46,730 nucleotides of DNA from Clostridiaceae bacterium (GTDB lineage Bacteria > Bacillota > Clostridia > Tissierellales > Sporanaerobacteraceae), in the NCBI GenBank assembly GCA_019391515.1, contig JAHXQP010000026.1:1-46730 (forward strand), given 5' to 3'. The translations under genes were made by a program, and so were the position numbers. The notes beneath the pieces are model-generated. The model was not told the DNA's origin and searched no databases. It worked only from the letters and a program-made list of their open reading frames with translations. Of this stretch, positions 17,373 through 27,287 are shown piece by piece; positions within the stretch are counted from its first letter, which is position 1; every line of letters begins with the position of its first letter.

Positions 17373-19427
17373 ATGAAAGTATACCAAACGGATCAAATAA
17401 GGAACGTAGCTTTGATAGGACACTCAGGTAGTGGAAAAACAACTTTAACAGAATCTATACTATTTGCAACAGGAGTAACTAAAAGACAAGGAAAAGTTGA
17501 AGATGGAAATACTTTTTCAGATTTTGATAAGGAAGAGATTTCTAGAAAAGTGTCTATAGGTGCATCTGTAATTCCTACAGAGTGGGAAAACATAAAGTAT
17601 AATTTTTTAGATACACCTGGATATTTTGACTTTGCTGGAGAAATGTATGGTGCACTGGAAGCCAGTGAAGCTGCAGTTATATTAGTAGATGCTTCATCAG
17701 GGGTTGAAGTAGGAACAGAAAAAGCTTGGAAATATACAGATAAAAAAGGAATTCCAAAGATAGTATTTTTAAACAAAATGGATAAGGAAAACGTTAATTT
17801 TGATAAAGTCTTCAATGAGTTAAAAGAAGCTTTTGGAGACAAACTGGTACCTCTTACATTACCTATTGGCCAAGCAGAAGATTTTAAGGGAATAGTTGAT
17901 ATAATTGATCAGGTAGCGAAAGATTATGATGGTAAAGAAATAAATATTCCAGAAGAGCATAAAACTGAAATAGAGACTATTAGAGAAACACTATCGGAAA
18001 AAGTTGCAGAGACTGACGAAGATCTTATGGAAAAATATTTTGATGGCGAAGCATTTACAGATGAAGAAATAAGAAAAGGTCTAAAACTTTCTTTTGAAAA
18101 CGGAGATCTTGTTCCATTAATTGTTGGGTCAGCTGAAAAAACTATAGGGGTAGATATATTATTAGAGGCGATTAAAAAATACGTTCCAGCACCAGATGAA
18201 ATAGAAATAGTAAAAGGATATGAAGATGAAAAAGAAGTAGAAAGAAAAGTTAGTTTAGATGAACCTTTTTCAGCTATTGTATTTAAAACTATTGTAGACC
18301 CATTTGTTGGTAAACTTTCTGTATTTAAGGTTTTATCAGGAAAAATAACTAAGGATCATGAAATATATAATTCAAATAAAGATGATGTTGAGAAATTAGG
18401 AGGTTTATTTGTACTTAGAGGTAAAAATCAAATAGAAGCTTCAGAGATAGTAGCTGGAGATATTGGTGCTACTTCTAAATTACAAATAACTGAAACTGGA
18501 GACACCCTTTGCGATAAGACAGATATTATACAATATAAAGAAATTGATTACCCAAATCCATGTTTATTTTTAGCAGTTGAGCCAAAAGCAAAAGGAGACG
18601 AAGAAAAAATTGGCTCATCATTACAAAGGCTTACAGAAGAAGACCCTACATTTGTAACTGAAAGAAATAGTGAAACTAAACAACTGTTAATTGGTGGCCA
18701 GGGCAATATGCAGCTTACAGTTATTGTAGATAAGCTAAAGAATACTTTTGGTGTAGATGTAGAATTGGCAGATCCAAAAGTTGCTTATAGGGAAACTATA
18801 AAAGGAACTGCAAGTGTTCACGGGAAGCATAAAAAGCAATCTGGTGGTGCAGGTCAATATGGAGATGTTCACATAAGATTTGAACCTTCTGAAGAAGAGT
18901 TTGTATTTGAAGAAGAAATATTTGGTGGTGCTGTACCAAAACAGTATATACCAGCTGTTGAAAAAGGTCTTATTGAATGTTTAAATAAAGGACCATTAGC
19001 AGGATATCCAGTAGTTAATATAAAGGCAGTATTATTTGATGGTTCCTATCATCCAGTAGATTCTAATGAAATGGCATTTAAAATAGCTGCTTCTCTTGCA
19101 TTTAGAAAAGGAATAAAGGAAGCTAAACCAGTACTTTTAGAACCTATTATGAAAGTAGAAGTTTTGGTTCCAGATGAATATATGGGTGATGTTATGGGAG
19201 ATATGAATAAGCGTAGAGGTAGAATACTAGGTATGGATCCTCAAGAAGATGGAATGCAATTAATTATAGCCGAAGCCCCACAATCAGAAATGTTTAAATA
19301 TGCAATTGACTTGAGAAGTATGACCCAAGCAAGGGGAAGTTTTACAATGGAATTTGAGAGATATGAAGAAGTTCCATCAGAAATTAGTGAGAAGATAATA
19401 GAAGAGGCTAATAGTCAAAAAGAATAA
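17373..19427 (+). CDS. Elongation factor G-like GTPase (EF-G paralogue)
   Basis: A 684-residue translational GTPase of EF-G architecture: GTPase domain with P-loop GHSGSGKTTLTE, switch-II region DTPGYFDF and specificity motif NKMDKE, then domains II-V, including the IKAVLFDGSYHPVDSNEMAFKIA segment of domain IV-V. The P-loop differs from GHIDAGKTTTTE of canonical EF-G, and this GHSGSGKT variety marks the FusA2/EF-G-like group, whose cellular role (ribosome recycling, stress, or unknown) is unsettled. The true fusA is expected beside rpsL/rpsG elsewhere. GGGGGAACG precedes the ATG at 17373. A terminator follows, so it is a single-gene unit. Confidence 0.9.
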   Translation: MKVYQTDQIRNVALIGHSGSGKTTLTESILFATGVTKRQGKVEDGNTFSDFDKEEISRKVSIGASVIPTEWENIKYNFLDTPGYFDFAGEMYGALEASEAAVILVDASSGVEVGTEKAWKYTDKKGIPKIVFLNKMDKENVNFDKVFNELKEAFGDKLVPLTLPIGQAEDFKGIVDIIDQVAKDYDGKEINIPEEHKTEIETIRETLSEKVAETDEDLMEKYFDGEAFTDEEIRKGLKLSFENGDLVPLIVGSAEKTIGVDILLEAIKKYVPAPDEIEIVKGYEDEKEVERKVSLDEPFSAIVFKTIVDPFVGKLSVFKVLSGKITKDHEIYNSNKDDVEKLGGLFVLRGKNQIEASEIVAGDIGATSKLQITETGDTLCDKTDIIQYKEIDYPNPCLFLAVEPKAKGDEEKIGSSLQRLTEEDPTFVTERNSETKQLLIGGQGNMQLTVIVDKLKNTFGVDVELADPKVAYRETIKGTASVHGKHKKQSGGAGQYGDVHIRFEPSEEEFVFEEEIFGGAVPKQYIPAVEKGLIECLNKGPLAGYPVVNIKAVLFDGSYHPVDSNEMAFKIAASLAFRKGIKEAKPVLLEPIMKVEVLVPDEYMGDVMGDMNKRRGRILGMDPQEDGMQLIIAEAPQSEMFKYAIDLRSMTQARGSFTMEFERYEEVPSEISEKIIEEANSQKE

Positions 19428-19437
19428 GAGTAATAAA

Positions 19438-19461
19438 AATAAGGGGAATATTCCCCTTATT
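19438..19461 (+). terminator. Terminator of the EF-G-like gene
   Basis: Palindrome AATAAGGGGAATATTCCCCTTATT followed by T-rich sequence. Confidence 0.85.
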
Positions 19462-19602
19462 TTTTCATAACTTATATATTGTAGTAATATTGAGATTTTT
19501 TAAAGAAACAAAAGGAATATAGACATATTTGAATAATTATCGCGCATACAACTAAAACTAAATGTTGAAAAATATAAAGAAATAGTTGAAAATTAAACTA
19601 AA

Positions 19603-19619
19603 GGACAAAGAAAGTCAAA
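19603..19619 (+). promoter_or_regulatory. CtsR operator upstream of ctsR
   Basis: GGACAAAGAAAGTCAAA matches the CtsR heptad repeat (GGTCAAA-NAN-RGTCAAA) with one mismatch, T to A in the first heptad. A further GTCAAA follows at 19619-19625. It lies about 20 bases before the ctsR start, so it would act as a roadblock or overlap the promoter region, giving autoregulation. Confidence 0.7.
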
Positions 19620-19639
19620 GTCAAAAGCGAGGTGATATT

Positions 19640-20101
19640 GTGCCTGGATTAAGTAATATTATAGAAGAATTTTTAAAAGAACTTATAGAGGAAGCAGAAG
19701 ATGGAATTGTTGAAATACAGAGAAATCAGTTAGCACAACAGTTTGAATGTGCACCTTCTCAAATTAACTATGTACTTACAACTCGATTTACTCCTTATAA
19801 AGGATATTATGTAGAGAGTAGAAGAGGGGGCGGTGGGTATATAAAGATAGTGAAGGTAGAAATGGATAGGTATGAGAATATTAATGATTTAATTATAAAT
19901 GCTATTGGAAAATCAATAACTAAAAACAAAGCATATAGTATGATTGAAGGATTGGAAGAAGAAGGTTTTATAACTAAAATGGAAGAAATTTTAATGAAAG
20001 CAGCAATAGGAGATAGATCTTTACAAAATGTTAAAAAATATAGAAATAACTTACGAGCTGATATTTTAACAAATATGATGTTAGTATTGTTGAAAGAATA
20101 G
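19640..20101 (+). CDS. ctsR: Class III heat-shock repressor CtsR
   Basis: Represses clp genes by binding heptad repeats and is released on heat or protein stress. The 153-residue protein begins MPGLSNIIEEFLKEL and carries the winged helix-turn-helix with the RGGGGYIKIVKV wing at about residues 61-72, where the glycine-rich tip is the heat sensor. The GTG at 19640 is chosen because GCGAGGTGAT sits just upstream and family members begin with this MPGLS-like sequence; an upstream in-frame start at 19586 would overlap the operator. It is first in the four-gene operon ctsR-mcsA-mcsB-clpC, 10 bases before mcsA. Confidence 0.95.
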   Translation: MPGLSNIIEEFLKELIEEAEDGIVEIQRNQLAQQFECAPSQINYVLTTRFTPYKGYYVESRRGGGGYIKIVKVEMDRYENINDLIINAIGKSITKNKAYSMIEGLEEEGFITKMEEILMKAAIGDRSLQNVKKYRNNLRADILTNMMLVLLKE

Positions 20102-20111
20102 GAGGGATAGC

Positions 20112-20618
20112 TTGATTTGCCAAGAATGTGGAAAAAATTCTGCAACTATGCATTTTACTAAAATTGTAAATGGAAATGTAACAGAAATTCATCTTTGTGA
20201 AGATTGCGCAAAGAAATATAAAGAGTTTGATTTTGATACATCTTTTTCATTTCATAAATTTTTAACAGGGCTTATTGATAATATTCAAGAAGGACCTATA
20301 AAAACAAATAATAAAGAATTGAAGTGTGATGTATGTGGTATGAACTATTCTAACTTTAAACAAATAGGAAAGTTTGGATGTCCACACTGTTATCAATCTT
20401 TTAAGTCTAAATTAGTTCCATTATTTAAAGAAGTTCATGGCTATGACAGTCATATTGGAAAAATTCCAAAGAGATCTGGAGGAATAATAGGAGTAAAAAA
20501 AGAAATAAATAGATTGAAAAGTGAATTAGATATTTTAATAAAAAAAGAAGAATTTGAAAAAGCAGCAGAAGTTAGGGATAAGATAAAAGAGCTTAAGAAT
20601 GAGATTGAAAATAAATAG
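20112..20618 (+). CDS. mcsA: McsA, activator of the McsB arginine kinase
   Basis: A 168-residue zinc protein with four CXXC motifs (CQECG at the start, CEDC near residue 30, CDVCG near 75, CPHC near 93), the layout expected for McsA, and a C-terminal UVR-type coiled coil (KEEFEKAAEVRDKIKELKNE). It binds McsB and stimulates it, and contributes to ClpC and stress control. The start is TTG at 20112 behind AGGAGGGA, consistent with the MICQECG beginning usual in the family. It lies between ctsR and mcsB. Confidence 0.93.
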   Translation: MICQECGKNSATMHFTKIVNGNVTEIHLCEDCAKKYKEFDFDTSFSFHKFLTGLIDNIQEGPIKTNNKELKCDVCGMNYSNFKQIGKFGCPHCYQSFKSKLVPLFKEVHGYDSHIGKIPKRSGGIIGVKKEINRLKSELDILIKKEEFEKAAEVRDKIKELKNEIENK

Positions 20619-20629
20619 AGGTGGTTATA

Positions 20630-21646
20630 ATGGTTAAATGGCTAAATGATGAAGGGTTAGAAGATGATGTGGTTATAAGTAGTAGAATTAGGATTGCTAG
20701 AAATATAGAAGGTATAAGATTTCCACAATCTACTAATAATGAAGAAGCAGAAAAAATAACAAAAAACATATTAGAAGCAGTTAAAAACTCAAATAAAAAT
20801 GCTAACTATAAATTTTTTGAAATAGGAAGGTTATCTTCATTAGATAAAAATGTGCTTATAGAAAAACATTTAATCAGCCCTAATTTAATACAAAAACCGG
20901 ACATGAGCAGTTTTCTTTTAAGAGATGATGAAAAGGTAACAATAATGATAAATGAAGAAGACCACCTAAGATTACAAATTCTTTTGCCAGGATTGAATTT
21001 AGAAGAAGGATGGAAACTATGTAGTAGTATAGATGATGAATTAGAGGAATATTTAGACTATGCTTTTGATGAAAGATTTGGATATCTTACATCCTGTCCT
21101 ACAAATACAGGAACTGGACTTAGAGCATCTGTAATGCTTCATTTGCCTTCATTGGTGCTTACTGGATACGCAAATAATATTTTTCAAGCAGTAAGTCAAA
21201 TTGGTTTAACTGTTAGAGGCCTTTATGGAGAGGGTACAAAAGCTTTAGGGAATATATTTCAAATATCTAATCAAACTACTTTAGGCGAAACCGAGGAAGA
21301 AATCATACAAAAACTTAAAAATGTTGTTATACAGATTATAAATAAAGAAAGAGAAATCAGAGAAAATTTATTAGGAACCAGAAGTTTAGAGATAGAAAAT
21401 AAGGTATTAAGGTCCCTTGGAATTTTAAAATATTCTAGAATTATATCATCTGAAGAGTCGATGAAGTTATTTTCTGATGTAAAAATGGGCATTGATATGG
21501 GTATAATTAAAAATATAGAATCTAAAGACATAATTAATTTAATGATGTTGACACAACCTGCTATTTTACAAGAATATTTCAAAGAAGATTTAAGTGTAGA
21601 AGAAAGGGATATAAAAAGGTCAGAATTAATAAGAGAAAAGATATAA
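20630..21646 (+). CDS. mcsB: Protein arginine kinase McsB
   Basis: A 338-residue ATP:guanido phosphotransferase that phosphorylates arginines on proteins, marking them for ClpCP degradation and inactivating CtsR. Visible motifs are VVISSRIRIARNIEG (N-terminal ATP site), NEEDHLRLQ and SCPTNTGTGLRASVMLHLP (catalytic region), and the RGLYGEGTKALGNIFQISNQ segment. The ATG at 20630 is preferred over GTG at 20621 because GAGGTGG at 20618-20624 then has normal spacing. It is third in the operon and 15 bases before clpC. Confidence 0.95.
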   Translation: MVKWLNDEGLEDDVVISSRIRIARNIEGIRFPQSTNNEEAEKITKNILEAVKNSNKNANYKFFEIGRLSSLDKNVLIEKHLISPNLIQKPDMSSFLLRDDEKVTIMINEEDHLRLQILLPGLNLEEGWKLCSSIDDELEEYLDYAFDERFGYLTSCPTNTGTGLRASVMLHLPSLVLTGYANNIFQAVSQIGLTVRGLYGEGTKALGNIFQISNQTTLGETEEEIIQKLKNVVIQIINKEREIRENLLGTRSLEIENKVLRSLGILKYSRIISSEESMKLFSDVKMGIDMGIIKNIESKDIINLMMLTQPAILQEYFKEDLSVEERDIKRSELIREKI

Positions 21647-21661
21647 ATTAGGAGGGATAAT

Positions 21662-24094
21662 ATGGCTATGTTTGGTAGATTTACGGAAAGAGCTCAAAAA
21701 GCCATACTACTAGCCCAAGAAGAGGCTCAAAGATTAAAACATAATTATGTAGGCACAGAGCATATACTATTAGGCCTTATTAGTGAAGGAGAAGGAATAG
21801 CTTATAGGGCATTAAATAATCAAGGTGTGGAGTTAGAAACGGCGAGAGGTAAGGTGGCAAATGCAGTTGGATATGGGAAATATGAAACAGATATATTAGG
21901 TTTTACACCAAGAACTAAAAGAATATTTGAGCTAAGCTTTTTAGAGGCTAGAAATTTAGGGCACAATTATATTGGGACTGAACATATACTTTTAGGACTA
22001 GTAGAAGAAGGAGAAGGAGTTGCAGTAGCAGTTCTAAAAAGTTTAGGAGTAGATATAGAAAGGCTTAAGAAAGATATAGTAGAAATGCTTACCGAAAGTA
22101 ATTCTAAGACAGGAAAAACAGGTGAAGGGGCAAATACACCAAATTTAGATAAATATAGTAGGGATTTGACAGAATTAGCGAAAGAAGGAGAAATAGATCC
22201 TGTTATTGGAAGGAGTAAAGAAATAGAGAGAGTAGTACAAGTGTTAAGTAGAAGAACTAAAAACAACCCAGTTTTAATTGGAGAACCAGGCGTAGGAAAG
22301 ACAGCTGTGGCGGAAGGTTTAGCTCAAAAGATTGTGGAAGGGCAAATCCCTGAAATAATTAAAGATAAAAGGGTTGTTACGTTGGATTTACCAGGTATGT
22401 TGGCTGGTGCTAAATATAGAGGTGAGTTTGAAGAAAGATTGAAAGCTGTAATGCAGGAATTAAAAGAAGCGGGAAATATAATATTATTTATTGATGAACT
22501 CCATACTATAGTAGGTGCTGGAGCAGCAGAAGGAGCAATAGACGCTTCAAATATATTAAAGCCAGTCCTTGCAAGGGGAGAGATTCAAGTTATAGGAGCA
22601 ACTACTATAGATGAATATAGGAAATATATTGAAAAGGATTCAGCTTTAGAAAGAAGATTTCAACCTATTACAGTAGATGAGCCTACTATAGAAGATACCA
22701 TTAAAATACTAAAAGGTCTTAGAGATAGATATGAAGCTCATCACAGAGTTAAAATAACAGATGAAGCTATTAAAGCAGCAGCAGAGTTATCAAGTAGATA
22801 TATTACAGATAGATTTTTACCTGATAAGGCTATAGATTTAATTGATGAGGCAGCATCTATGGTCAGATTACAATCTATTACTGCACCTGATGGTTTGAAA
22901 ACTATAGAAGAAAGATTGGAAGAATTGAGTCAAGAGAAAGAAGAAGCAATAAATACACAAAATTATGAGAAGGCAGCCGAAATAAGAGATAAAGAAAAGC
23001 AACTTAAGAAACAATTAAAGAATAAGAAAGTAGAATGGGAACAAGAAAAGAAAACAGTTGATATGGAAGTAAAGTATGAGGAAATTGCTAAAGTTGTATC
23101 CAATTGGACAGGAGTACCTGTAAACAAAATGACCGTTGAAGAAAGCCAGAGACTATTAAAATTAGAAGATATACTTCATAAGAAAGTTATAGGGCAAGAT
23201 GAAGCAGTAAAAGCAGTATCTAGTGCTGTAAGAAGGGCAAGAGTAGGACTTAAGGATCCAGATAAGCCTGTAGGAACATTTATATTTGTTGGACCTACTG
23301 GAGTAGGAAAAACTTATCTTGCAAAAGCATTATCAGAAGCATTATTTGGTGATGAAGATTCTATGATTAGAATAGATATGTCTGAGTATATGGAGAAACA
23401 TTCTGTTTCAAGACTCATAGGTTCTCCTCCAGGATATGTAGGATATGATGAAGGAGGACAGCTTACAGAAGCTGTTAGAAGAAAACCTTATTCAGTGATA
23501 TTGTTTGATGAGATAGAAAAAGCTCATCCAGATGTATTTAATGCTTTGTTACAAATATTAGATGATGGTAGACTTACAGATTCAAAAGGTAGAACTGTAG
23601 ATTTTAAAAATACAGTTATAATTATGACTTCAAATGTAGGTGCTACTACAATTAAAAAGCAGAATGTATTAGGATTTTCCGCACCTATGGAAGAAGAAAA
23701 AGCAGAATATGAAAGAATAAAAGAGAATATAAAAGATGAGCTTAGAAGAACCTTTAGACCAGAATTTTTAAATAGAATAGATGAAATAATAATGTTCCAT
23801 CCATTAAGTGAGGAAAATGTAAGAGAAATTGTAGACGTAATGGTAGAGGATTTAGAGAACAGGCTTGGAAAAATGAACATTAATATTAAGATTAGTGAAA
23901 ATACTAAGGAACATATTAGCAAAAAAGGATTTGATCCTGTATATGGAGCGAGACCTTTAGAAAGAACTATAACAAAGATGATAGAGGATCAATTAGCTGA
24001 GGAAATTTTGAAAGGAAATGTATCTAAGGAAGATGATATATATATTGATTATGCTGATGAAAAACTAGTGTTTACAAAAGAGTCTGTATTATAA
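21662..24094 (+). CDS. clpC: AAA+ chaperone ATPase ClpC
   Basis: An 810-residue unfoldase that feeds ClpP, with McsB/MecA as adaptors. Order: two Clp-N repeats (residues 1-140), first AAA+ module with GEPGVGKT, a middle coiled-coil with a UVR-like segment ([20 protein letters not shown]) that binds adaptors, a second AAA+ module with GPTGVGKT, and the ClpP-docking LGF loop in [21 protein letters not shown] precedes ATG 21662; the alternative ATG 21668 is less well placed. The stop codon lies inside the terminator hairpin. It is the last gene of the CtsR-controlled operon. Confidence 0.97.
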   Translation: MAMFGRFTERAQKAILLAQEEAQRLKHNYVGTEHILLGLISEGEGIAYRALNNQGVELETARGKVANAVGYGKYETDILGFTPRTKRIFELSFLEARNLGHNYIGTEHILLGLVEEGEGVAVAVLKSLGVDIERLKKDIVEMLTESNSKTGKTGEGANTPNLDKYSRDLTELAKEGEIDPVIGRSKEIERVVQVLSRRTKNNPVLIGEPGVGKTAVAEGLAQKIVEGQIPEIIKDKRVVTLDLPGMLAGAKYRGEFEERLKAVMQELKEAGNIILFIDELHTIVGAGAAEGAIDASNILKPVLARGEIQVIGATTIDEYRKYIEKDSALERRFQPITVDEPTIEDTIKILKGLRDRYEAHHRVKITDEAIKAAAELSSRYITDRFLPDKAIDLIDEAASMVRLQSITAPDGLKTIEERLEELSQEKEEAINTQNYEKAAEIRDKEKQLKKQLKNKKVEWEQEKKTVDMEVKYEEIAKVVSNWTGVPVNKMTVEESQRLLKLEDILHKKVIGQDEAVKAVSSAVRRARVGLKDPDKPVGTFIFVGPTGVGKTYLAKALSEALFGDEDSMIRIDMSEYMEKHSVSRLIGSPPGYVGYDEGGQLTEAVRRKPYSVILFDEIEKAHPDVFNALLQILDDGRLTDSKGRTVDFKNTVIIMTSNVGATTIKKQNVLGFSAPMEEEKAEYERIKENIKDELRRTFRPEFLNRIDEIIMFHPLSEENVREIVDVMVEDLENRLGKMNINIKISENTKEHISKKGFDPVYGARPLERTITKMIEDQLAEEILKGNVSKEDDIYIDYADEKLVFTKESVL

Positions 24095-24110
24095 TACAGA
24101 CTCTTTTATT
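24076..24110 (+). terminator. Terminator overlapping the end of clpC
   Basis: AAAAGAGTCTGTATT (24076-24090) pairs with AATACAGACTCTTTT (24093-24107). The 5' arm encodes the last clpC codons and the stop sits at the hairpin tip. Confidence 0.9.
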
Positions 24111-24151
24111 TATGAAAAAAATATAGTAGGATATAATTTAGAGGTGATTTT

Positions 24152-25510
24152 GTGGCTAAGACTAAAACAAAATTTATTTGTCAAAACTGTGGATATGAAA
24201 CTTATAAATGGCTTGGAAAATGCCCTTCTTGTAATGAATGGAATAGCTTTGCAGAGGAAATATATGAAAAAAGAAAGGGAATAAAGAAGGATTTAAAGGA
24301 TATAAATGTTGAAAATCTTATGGATGTTAAAATAGATCAAGAAGATAGAATAAGAACTAGTATAGAGGAAATGGACAGGGTATTGGGAGGTGGAGTAGTT
24401 AAAGGTTCATTAATTCTTGTAGGAGGGGATCCTGGTATAGGCAAGTCTACATTGCTTATACAAATAGCAAACAACCTTTCAAATAGAGATTTAAAGGTAT
24501 TATATGTTTCGGGAGAAGAATCAGTAAAACAAATTAAGATAAGAGCAGAAAGATTAAATCTTAAATCTAATAAATTATATATTTTATCTGAAACTAATTT
24601 GGACATAATAAGAGATATTATAGAAAAAATTTCCCCGGATATTTTAATAATAGATTCTATTCAAACAGTATACAATCCTGATGTTACTTCAGCCCCAGGT
24701 AGTGTTAGTCAAGTAAGGGAAGGTACTCATGTTTTAATGAACATAGCTAAAAGAAAAAATATTGCAACCTTTATTGTAGGTCATGTTACAAAAGAAGGCT
24801 CTATTGCAGGACCAAGGGTACTTGAACATATGGTTGATACAGTCCTATATTTTGAAGGAGAAGCCTATCATAGTTATAGAATCCTAAGGGCTATAAAAAA
24901 TAGATTCGGATCTACAAACGAAATAGGTATGTTTGAAATGAGAGATGTAGGCTTGGTGGAAATTAAAAACCCGTCAGAAGTTCTTATTTCAGAAAGGCCA
25001 AAGAATACATCTGGTACAATAGTGGTTCCAAGTTTAGAAGGAACTAGACCCATGCTTGTAGAACTGCAATCATTGGTAAGTCCTACTATGTTTGGTATGC
25101 CTAGAAGAGCAGCTATGGGTATAGATTATAATAGGGTTATTTTAATGATAGCGGTTCTCGAAAAAAAGATAGGATATAATATGGAAAGTTATGATGTATA
25201 TTCCAATATTGTAGGGGGTCTGAAAACAAAAGAACCCGCTATAGATTTAGGAATTATATCATCTATAGCTTCAAGTTATAGGGATTTACCTATAAATTCT
25301 AAATTAACAGTTATGGGTGAAGTAGGTCTTACTGGTGAAGTTAGAAGAGTAAGTTTTATTGAAAAAAGAATTAGAGAAGCAGAGAAGTTAGGATTTAATA
25401 CAGCCATAGTTCCTAAATCAAATATGAAGGATTTAGATAAAATAGATGGAATAAATATAATAGGAGTTAACAATGTGTTAGAAGCATTAGATATTGTTTT
25501 AGAAGGTTAG
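24152..25510 (+). CDS. radA: DNA repair protein RadA
   Basis: A 452-residue RecA-like ATPase promoting branch migration during recombination. It has the N-terminal zinc finger ([18 protein letters not shown]), Walker [11 protein letters not shown] at about residue 91, the RadA-specific KNRFG motif near 250, and a Lon-like C-terminal domain. The start is GTG at 24152 behind GAGGTGATT. A TATAAT at 24132-24137 without a clear -35 may supply a weak promoter after the clpC terminator. It lies 17 bases before disA, forming a genome-integrity pair. Confidence 0.95.
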   Translation: MAKTKTKFICQNCGYETYKWLGKCPSCNEWNSFAEEIYEKRKGIKKDLKDINVENLMDVKIDQEDRIRTSIEEMDRVLGGGVVKGSLILVGGDPGIGKSTLLIQIANNLSNRDLKVLYVSGEESVKQIKIRAERLNLKSNKLYILSETNLDIIRDIIEKISPDILIIDSIQTVYNPDVTSAPGSVSQVREGTHVLMNIAKRKNIATFIVGHVTKEGSIAGPRVLEHMVDTVLYFEGEAYHSYRILRAIKNRFGSTNEIGMFEMRDVGLVEIKNPSEVLISERPKNTSGTIVVPSLEGTRPMLVELQSLVSPTMFGMPRRAAMGIDYNRVILMIAVLEKKIGYNMESYDVYSNIVGGLKTKEPAIDLGIISSIASSYRDLPINSKLTVMGEVGLTGEVRRVSFIEKRIREAEKLGFNTAIVPKSNMKDLDKIDGINIIGVNNVLEALDIVLEG

Positions 25511-25527
25511 AATATGGAGGAAGGTAT

Positions 25528-26595
25528 ATGAAAAAAGATATATATGAATCCCTAAGAATGGTTGCCCCAGGTACTAGTTTACGTATAGGTCTTGAAAGTG
25601 TGGTAAGGGCAAAAACTGGAGCTTTGATAGTACTCGGAAATGGTGATGAAGTACTTAAGATAGTAGATGGAGGCTTTAATATAAATAGTGAATTTTCTCC
25701 AGCATATCTTTATGAATTAGCTAAAATGGATGGAGCTATAATAATAAGTAGTGATTGTAAAAGGATACTATATGCTAATGCTCAGCTTATACCAGACCAA
25801 TCTATAAGCTCTAAAGAAACTGGAATTCGTCATAGGACAGCAGAAAGAGTTGCTAAACAAACGGGGGTATTGGTTATTGCTATATCCCAAAGAAGAAATA
25901 TAATTACATTATATAAAGAGAATAGTAAATATGTTTTAAGAAATTCTAGTGAAATACTAGATAAAGCTAATCAGGCAATACAAACATTAGAAAAATATAA
26001 AAGTGTATTAAATCAAGCTATGGGAAATTTAACTGCCTTGGAGTTTGAGGGGCTAGTAACAGTATATGATGTAGTAAAGGTTTTGCAGAGAATAGAAATG
26101 GTTATGAGAATATCTGATGAGATAGAAAGATATATATTAGAATTAGGAAATGAAGGAAGACTTATAAGCATGCAACTTGAAGAACTTATGAGTGGAGTGG
26201 GAGATGATGGTATAAATATTATAAAAGATTATTCAAATATAGATATAGAAGATAAGAATTATGAAGATATAAGAAATTCTATAAGAATCCTTTCTTCAGA
26301 AGAGTTACTAGATCTATATAATATTGGGAAAATATTAGGTTATGATACTGGGGCAGGTTCTTTGGACACTAACATCCATCCAAAAGGGTATAGGATATTA
26401 AGTAAAATACCTAGACTTCCCTACAGTGTTTTGGAAAATGTTATAAAAATGTTTGGTTCTTTTCAAAGTATACTTAAAGCATCTATTTCTGAGCTGGATC
26501 TTGTAGAGGGAATTGGAGAAGTAAGGGCTAGAACTATAAAAGAAGGGCTTAGAAGATCTCAAGAACAATCTTTTTTAGATAGGCACTTAATATAG
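25528..26595 (+). CDS. disA: DNA integrity scanning protein DisA (diadenylate cyclase)
   Basis: A 355-residue octameric enzyme making c-di-AMP from two ATP while scanning DNA; it stalls at branched structures. The DAC active site is shown by D68-G-A70 (in KMDGAIIIS) and R101-H-R103 (in [10 protein letters not shown]). The centre is a helical linker, and the C-terminus has helix-hairpin-helix DNA binding ([19 protein letters not shown]). It is cotranscribed with radA, whose product is known to interact functionally with DisA in Bacillus. A perfect terminator follows, shared with the converging gene. Confidence 0.96.
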   Translation: MKKDIYESLRMVAPGTSLRIGLESVVRAKTGALIVLGNGDEVLKIVDGGFNINSEFSPAYLYELAKMDGAIIISSDCKRILYANAQLIPDQSISSKETGIRHRTAERVAKQTGVLVIAISQRRNIITLYKENSKYVLRNSSEILDKANQAIQTLEKYKSVLNQAMGNLTALEFEGLVTVYDVVKVLQRIEMVMRISDEIERYILELGNEGRLISMQLEELMSGVGDDGINIIKDYSNIDIEDKNYEDIRNSIRILSSEELLDLYNIGKILGYDTGAGSLDTNIHPKGYRILSKIPRLPYSVLENVIKMFGSFQSILKASISELDLVEGIGEVRARTIKEGLRRSQEQSFLDRHLI

Positions 26596-26606
26596 AATAA
26601 TAATAG

Positions 26607-26640
26607 AAAAGCTAAATTGGTAAAGACCAATTTAGCTTTT
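26607..26640. terminator. Bidirectional terminator after disA
   Basis: AAAAGCTAAATTGGT (26607-26621) pairs perfectly with ACCAATTTAGCTTTT (26626-26640), loop AAAG. It serves disA and the converging minus-strand gene. Confidence 0.92.
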
Positions 26641-26642
26641 AG

Positions 26643-27059
26643 TTATTTCAGACTATATACCCCCAATGTTTTTAAATTATTAAGTTCTTTAGCTATAACA
26701 TCTGTTAAACTTATACCTAAAGTATTGCATAGTGAAGCTAAATAAAAGGTATATGCTCCCATTTCTTCCTCGATTTTTTCACTGCAAACCTCACAAAGTT
26801 CTCCACTTACATGATTTTCTAATGACTCCCTTAACTCTTCTAAGGTTTCTTTATTATATTTTTGTTTTGAAGCTTCAATTGAAATGCACCCACAAGAGGT
26901 AACAGATTTCATAACTGCCCTATTAATTCTTGCGTTGTATTCATCTAATTTAGTAACTATATCTAAAATACTTTTGTGTCTTATAAGTACTTCAGAAACC
27001 TTTTCTTGAAATTCGCTGCATATTATATTTTCATCTATACTTTCAACATTTCTGTTCAT
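26643..27059 (-). CDS. Conserved clostridial protein with CGC and CXXC cysteines, function unknown
   Basis: A 138-residue, mainly helical cytoplasmic protein. It has SVTSCGCISIEASKQKY in the middle and CEVCSEKIEEEMGAYTFYLA in the second half; the four cysteines could bind a metal or an iron-sulfur cluster. Similar proteins sit at this point, between disA and carD, in many clostridia, and I recall some being labelled DUF1573, but that name mainly covers an unrelated fold, so I do not use it. GGTGGAG precedes the start, and a strong divergent promoter lies upstream. It is the only intact minus-strand gene in the window. A role linked to c-di-AMP or RNA polymerase would be a guess. Confidence 0.75.
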   Translation of the reverse strand: MNRNVESIDENIICSEFQEKVSEVLIRHKSILDIVTKLDEYNARINRAVMKSVTSCGCISIEASKQKYNKETLEELRESLENHVSGELCEVCSEKIEEEMGAYTFYLASLCNTLGISLTDVIAKELNNLKTLGVYSLK

Positions 27060-27098
27060 ATAATCTCCACCCCAGTCAATAATTTGTTTTATATTTTA

Positions 27099-27128
27099 AT
27101 TATACTTATGAGGACAAGTTGTTGTCAA
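27099..27128 (-). promoter_or_regulatory. Promoter of the minus-strand hypothetical gene
   Basis: On the minus strand: TTGACA (27128-27123), 18-bp spacer, perfect TATAAT (27104-27099). Confidence 0.7.
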
Positions 27129-27185
27129 ATAATTCTTGTTTTTTGTTGATTTAAATTATCAATAAATCATATAAAAAATAAGCAG

Positions 27186-27215
27186 TTGACAAAATTATAA
27201 AAAATATGGTACAAT
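27186..27215 (+). promoter_or_regulatory. carD promoter P1
   Basis: TTGACA (27186-27191), 18-bp spacer, TACAAT (27210-27215). Confidence 0.7.
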
Positions 27216-27222
27216 ATCTTAT

Positions 27223-27251
27223 TTGACAACCATTGGGTTTTATTGTATACT
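27223..27251 (+). promoter_or_regulatory. carD promoter P2
   Basis: TTGACA (27223-27228), 17-bp spacer, TATACT (27246-27251), tandem with P1 and 37 bp downstream of it. Confidence 0.75.
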
Positions 27252-27287
27252 AGTAATATACTATGTTTAAATTAGGAGGTTGTCACT

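Noticed and set aside
17393-17842. 149-codon open frame antisense to the EF-G-like gene
   Set aside because: It has no ribosome binding site, no recognisable protein and lies fully opposite conserved GTPase codons.
17373-19427. Canonical fusA
   Set aside because: The P-loop reads GHSGSGKT, not GHIDAGKT, and no rpsL/rpsG genes adjoin it.
23524-23922. 132-codon antisense frame in clpC
   Set aside because: Low-complexity Ser/Ile-rich product opposite the second AAA+ module; no ribosome binding site.
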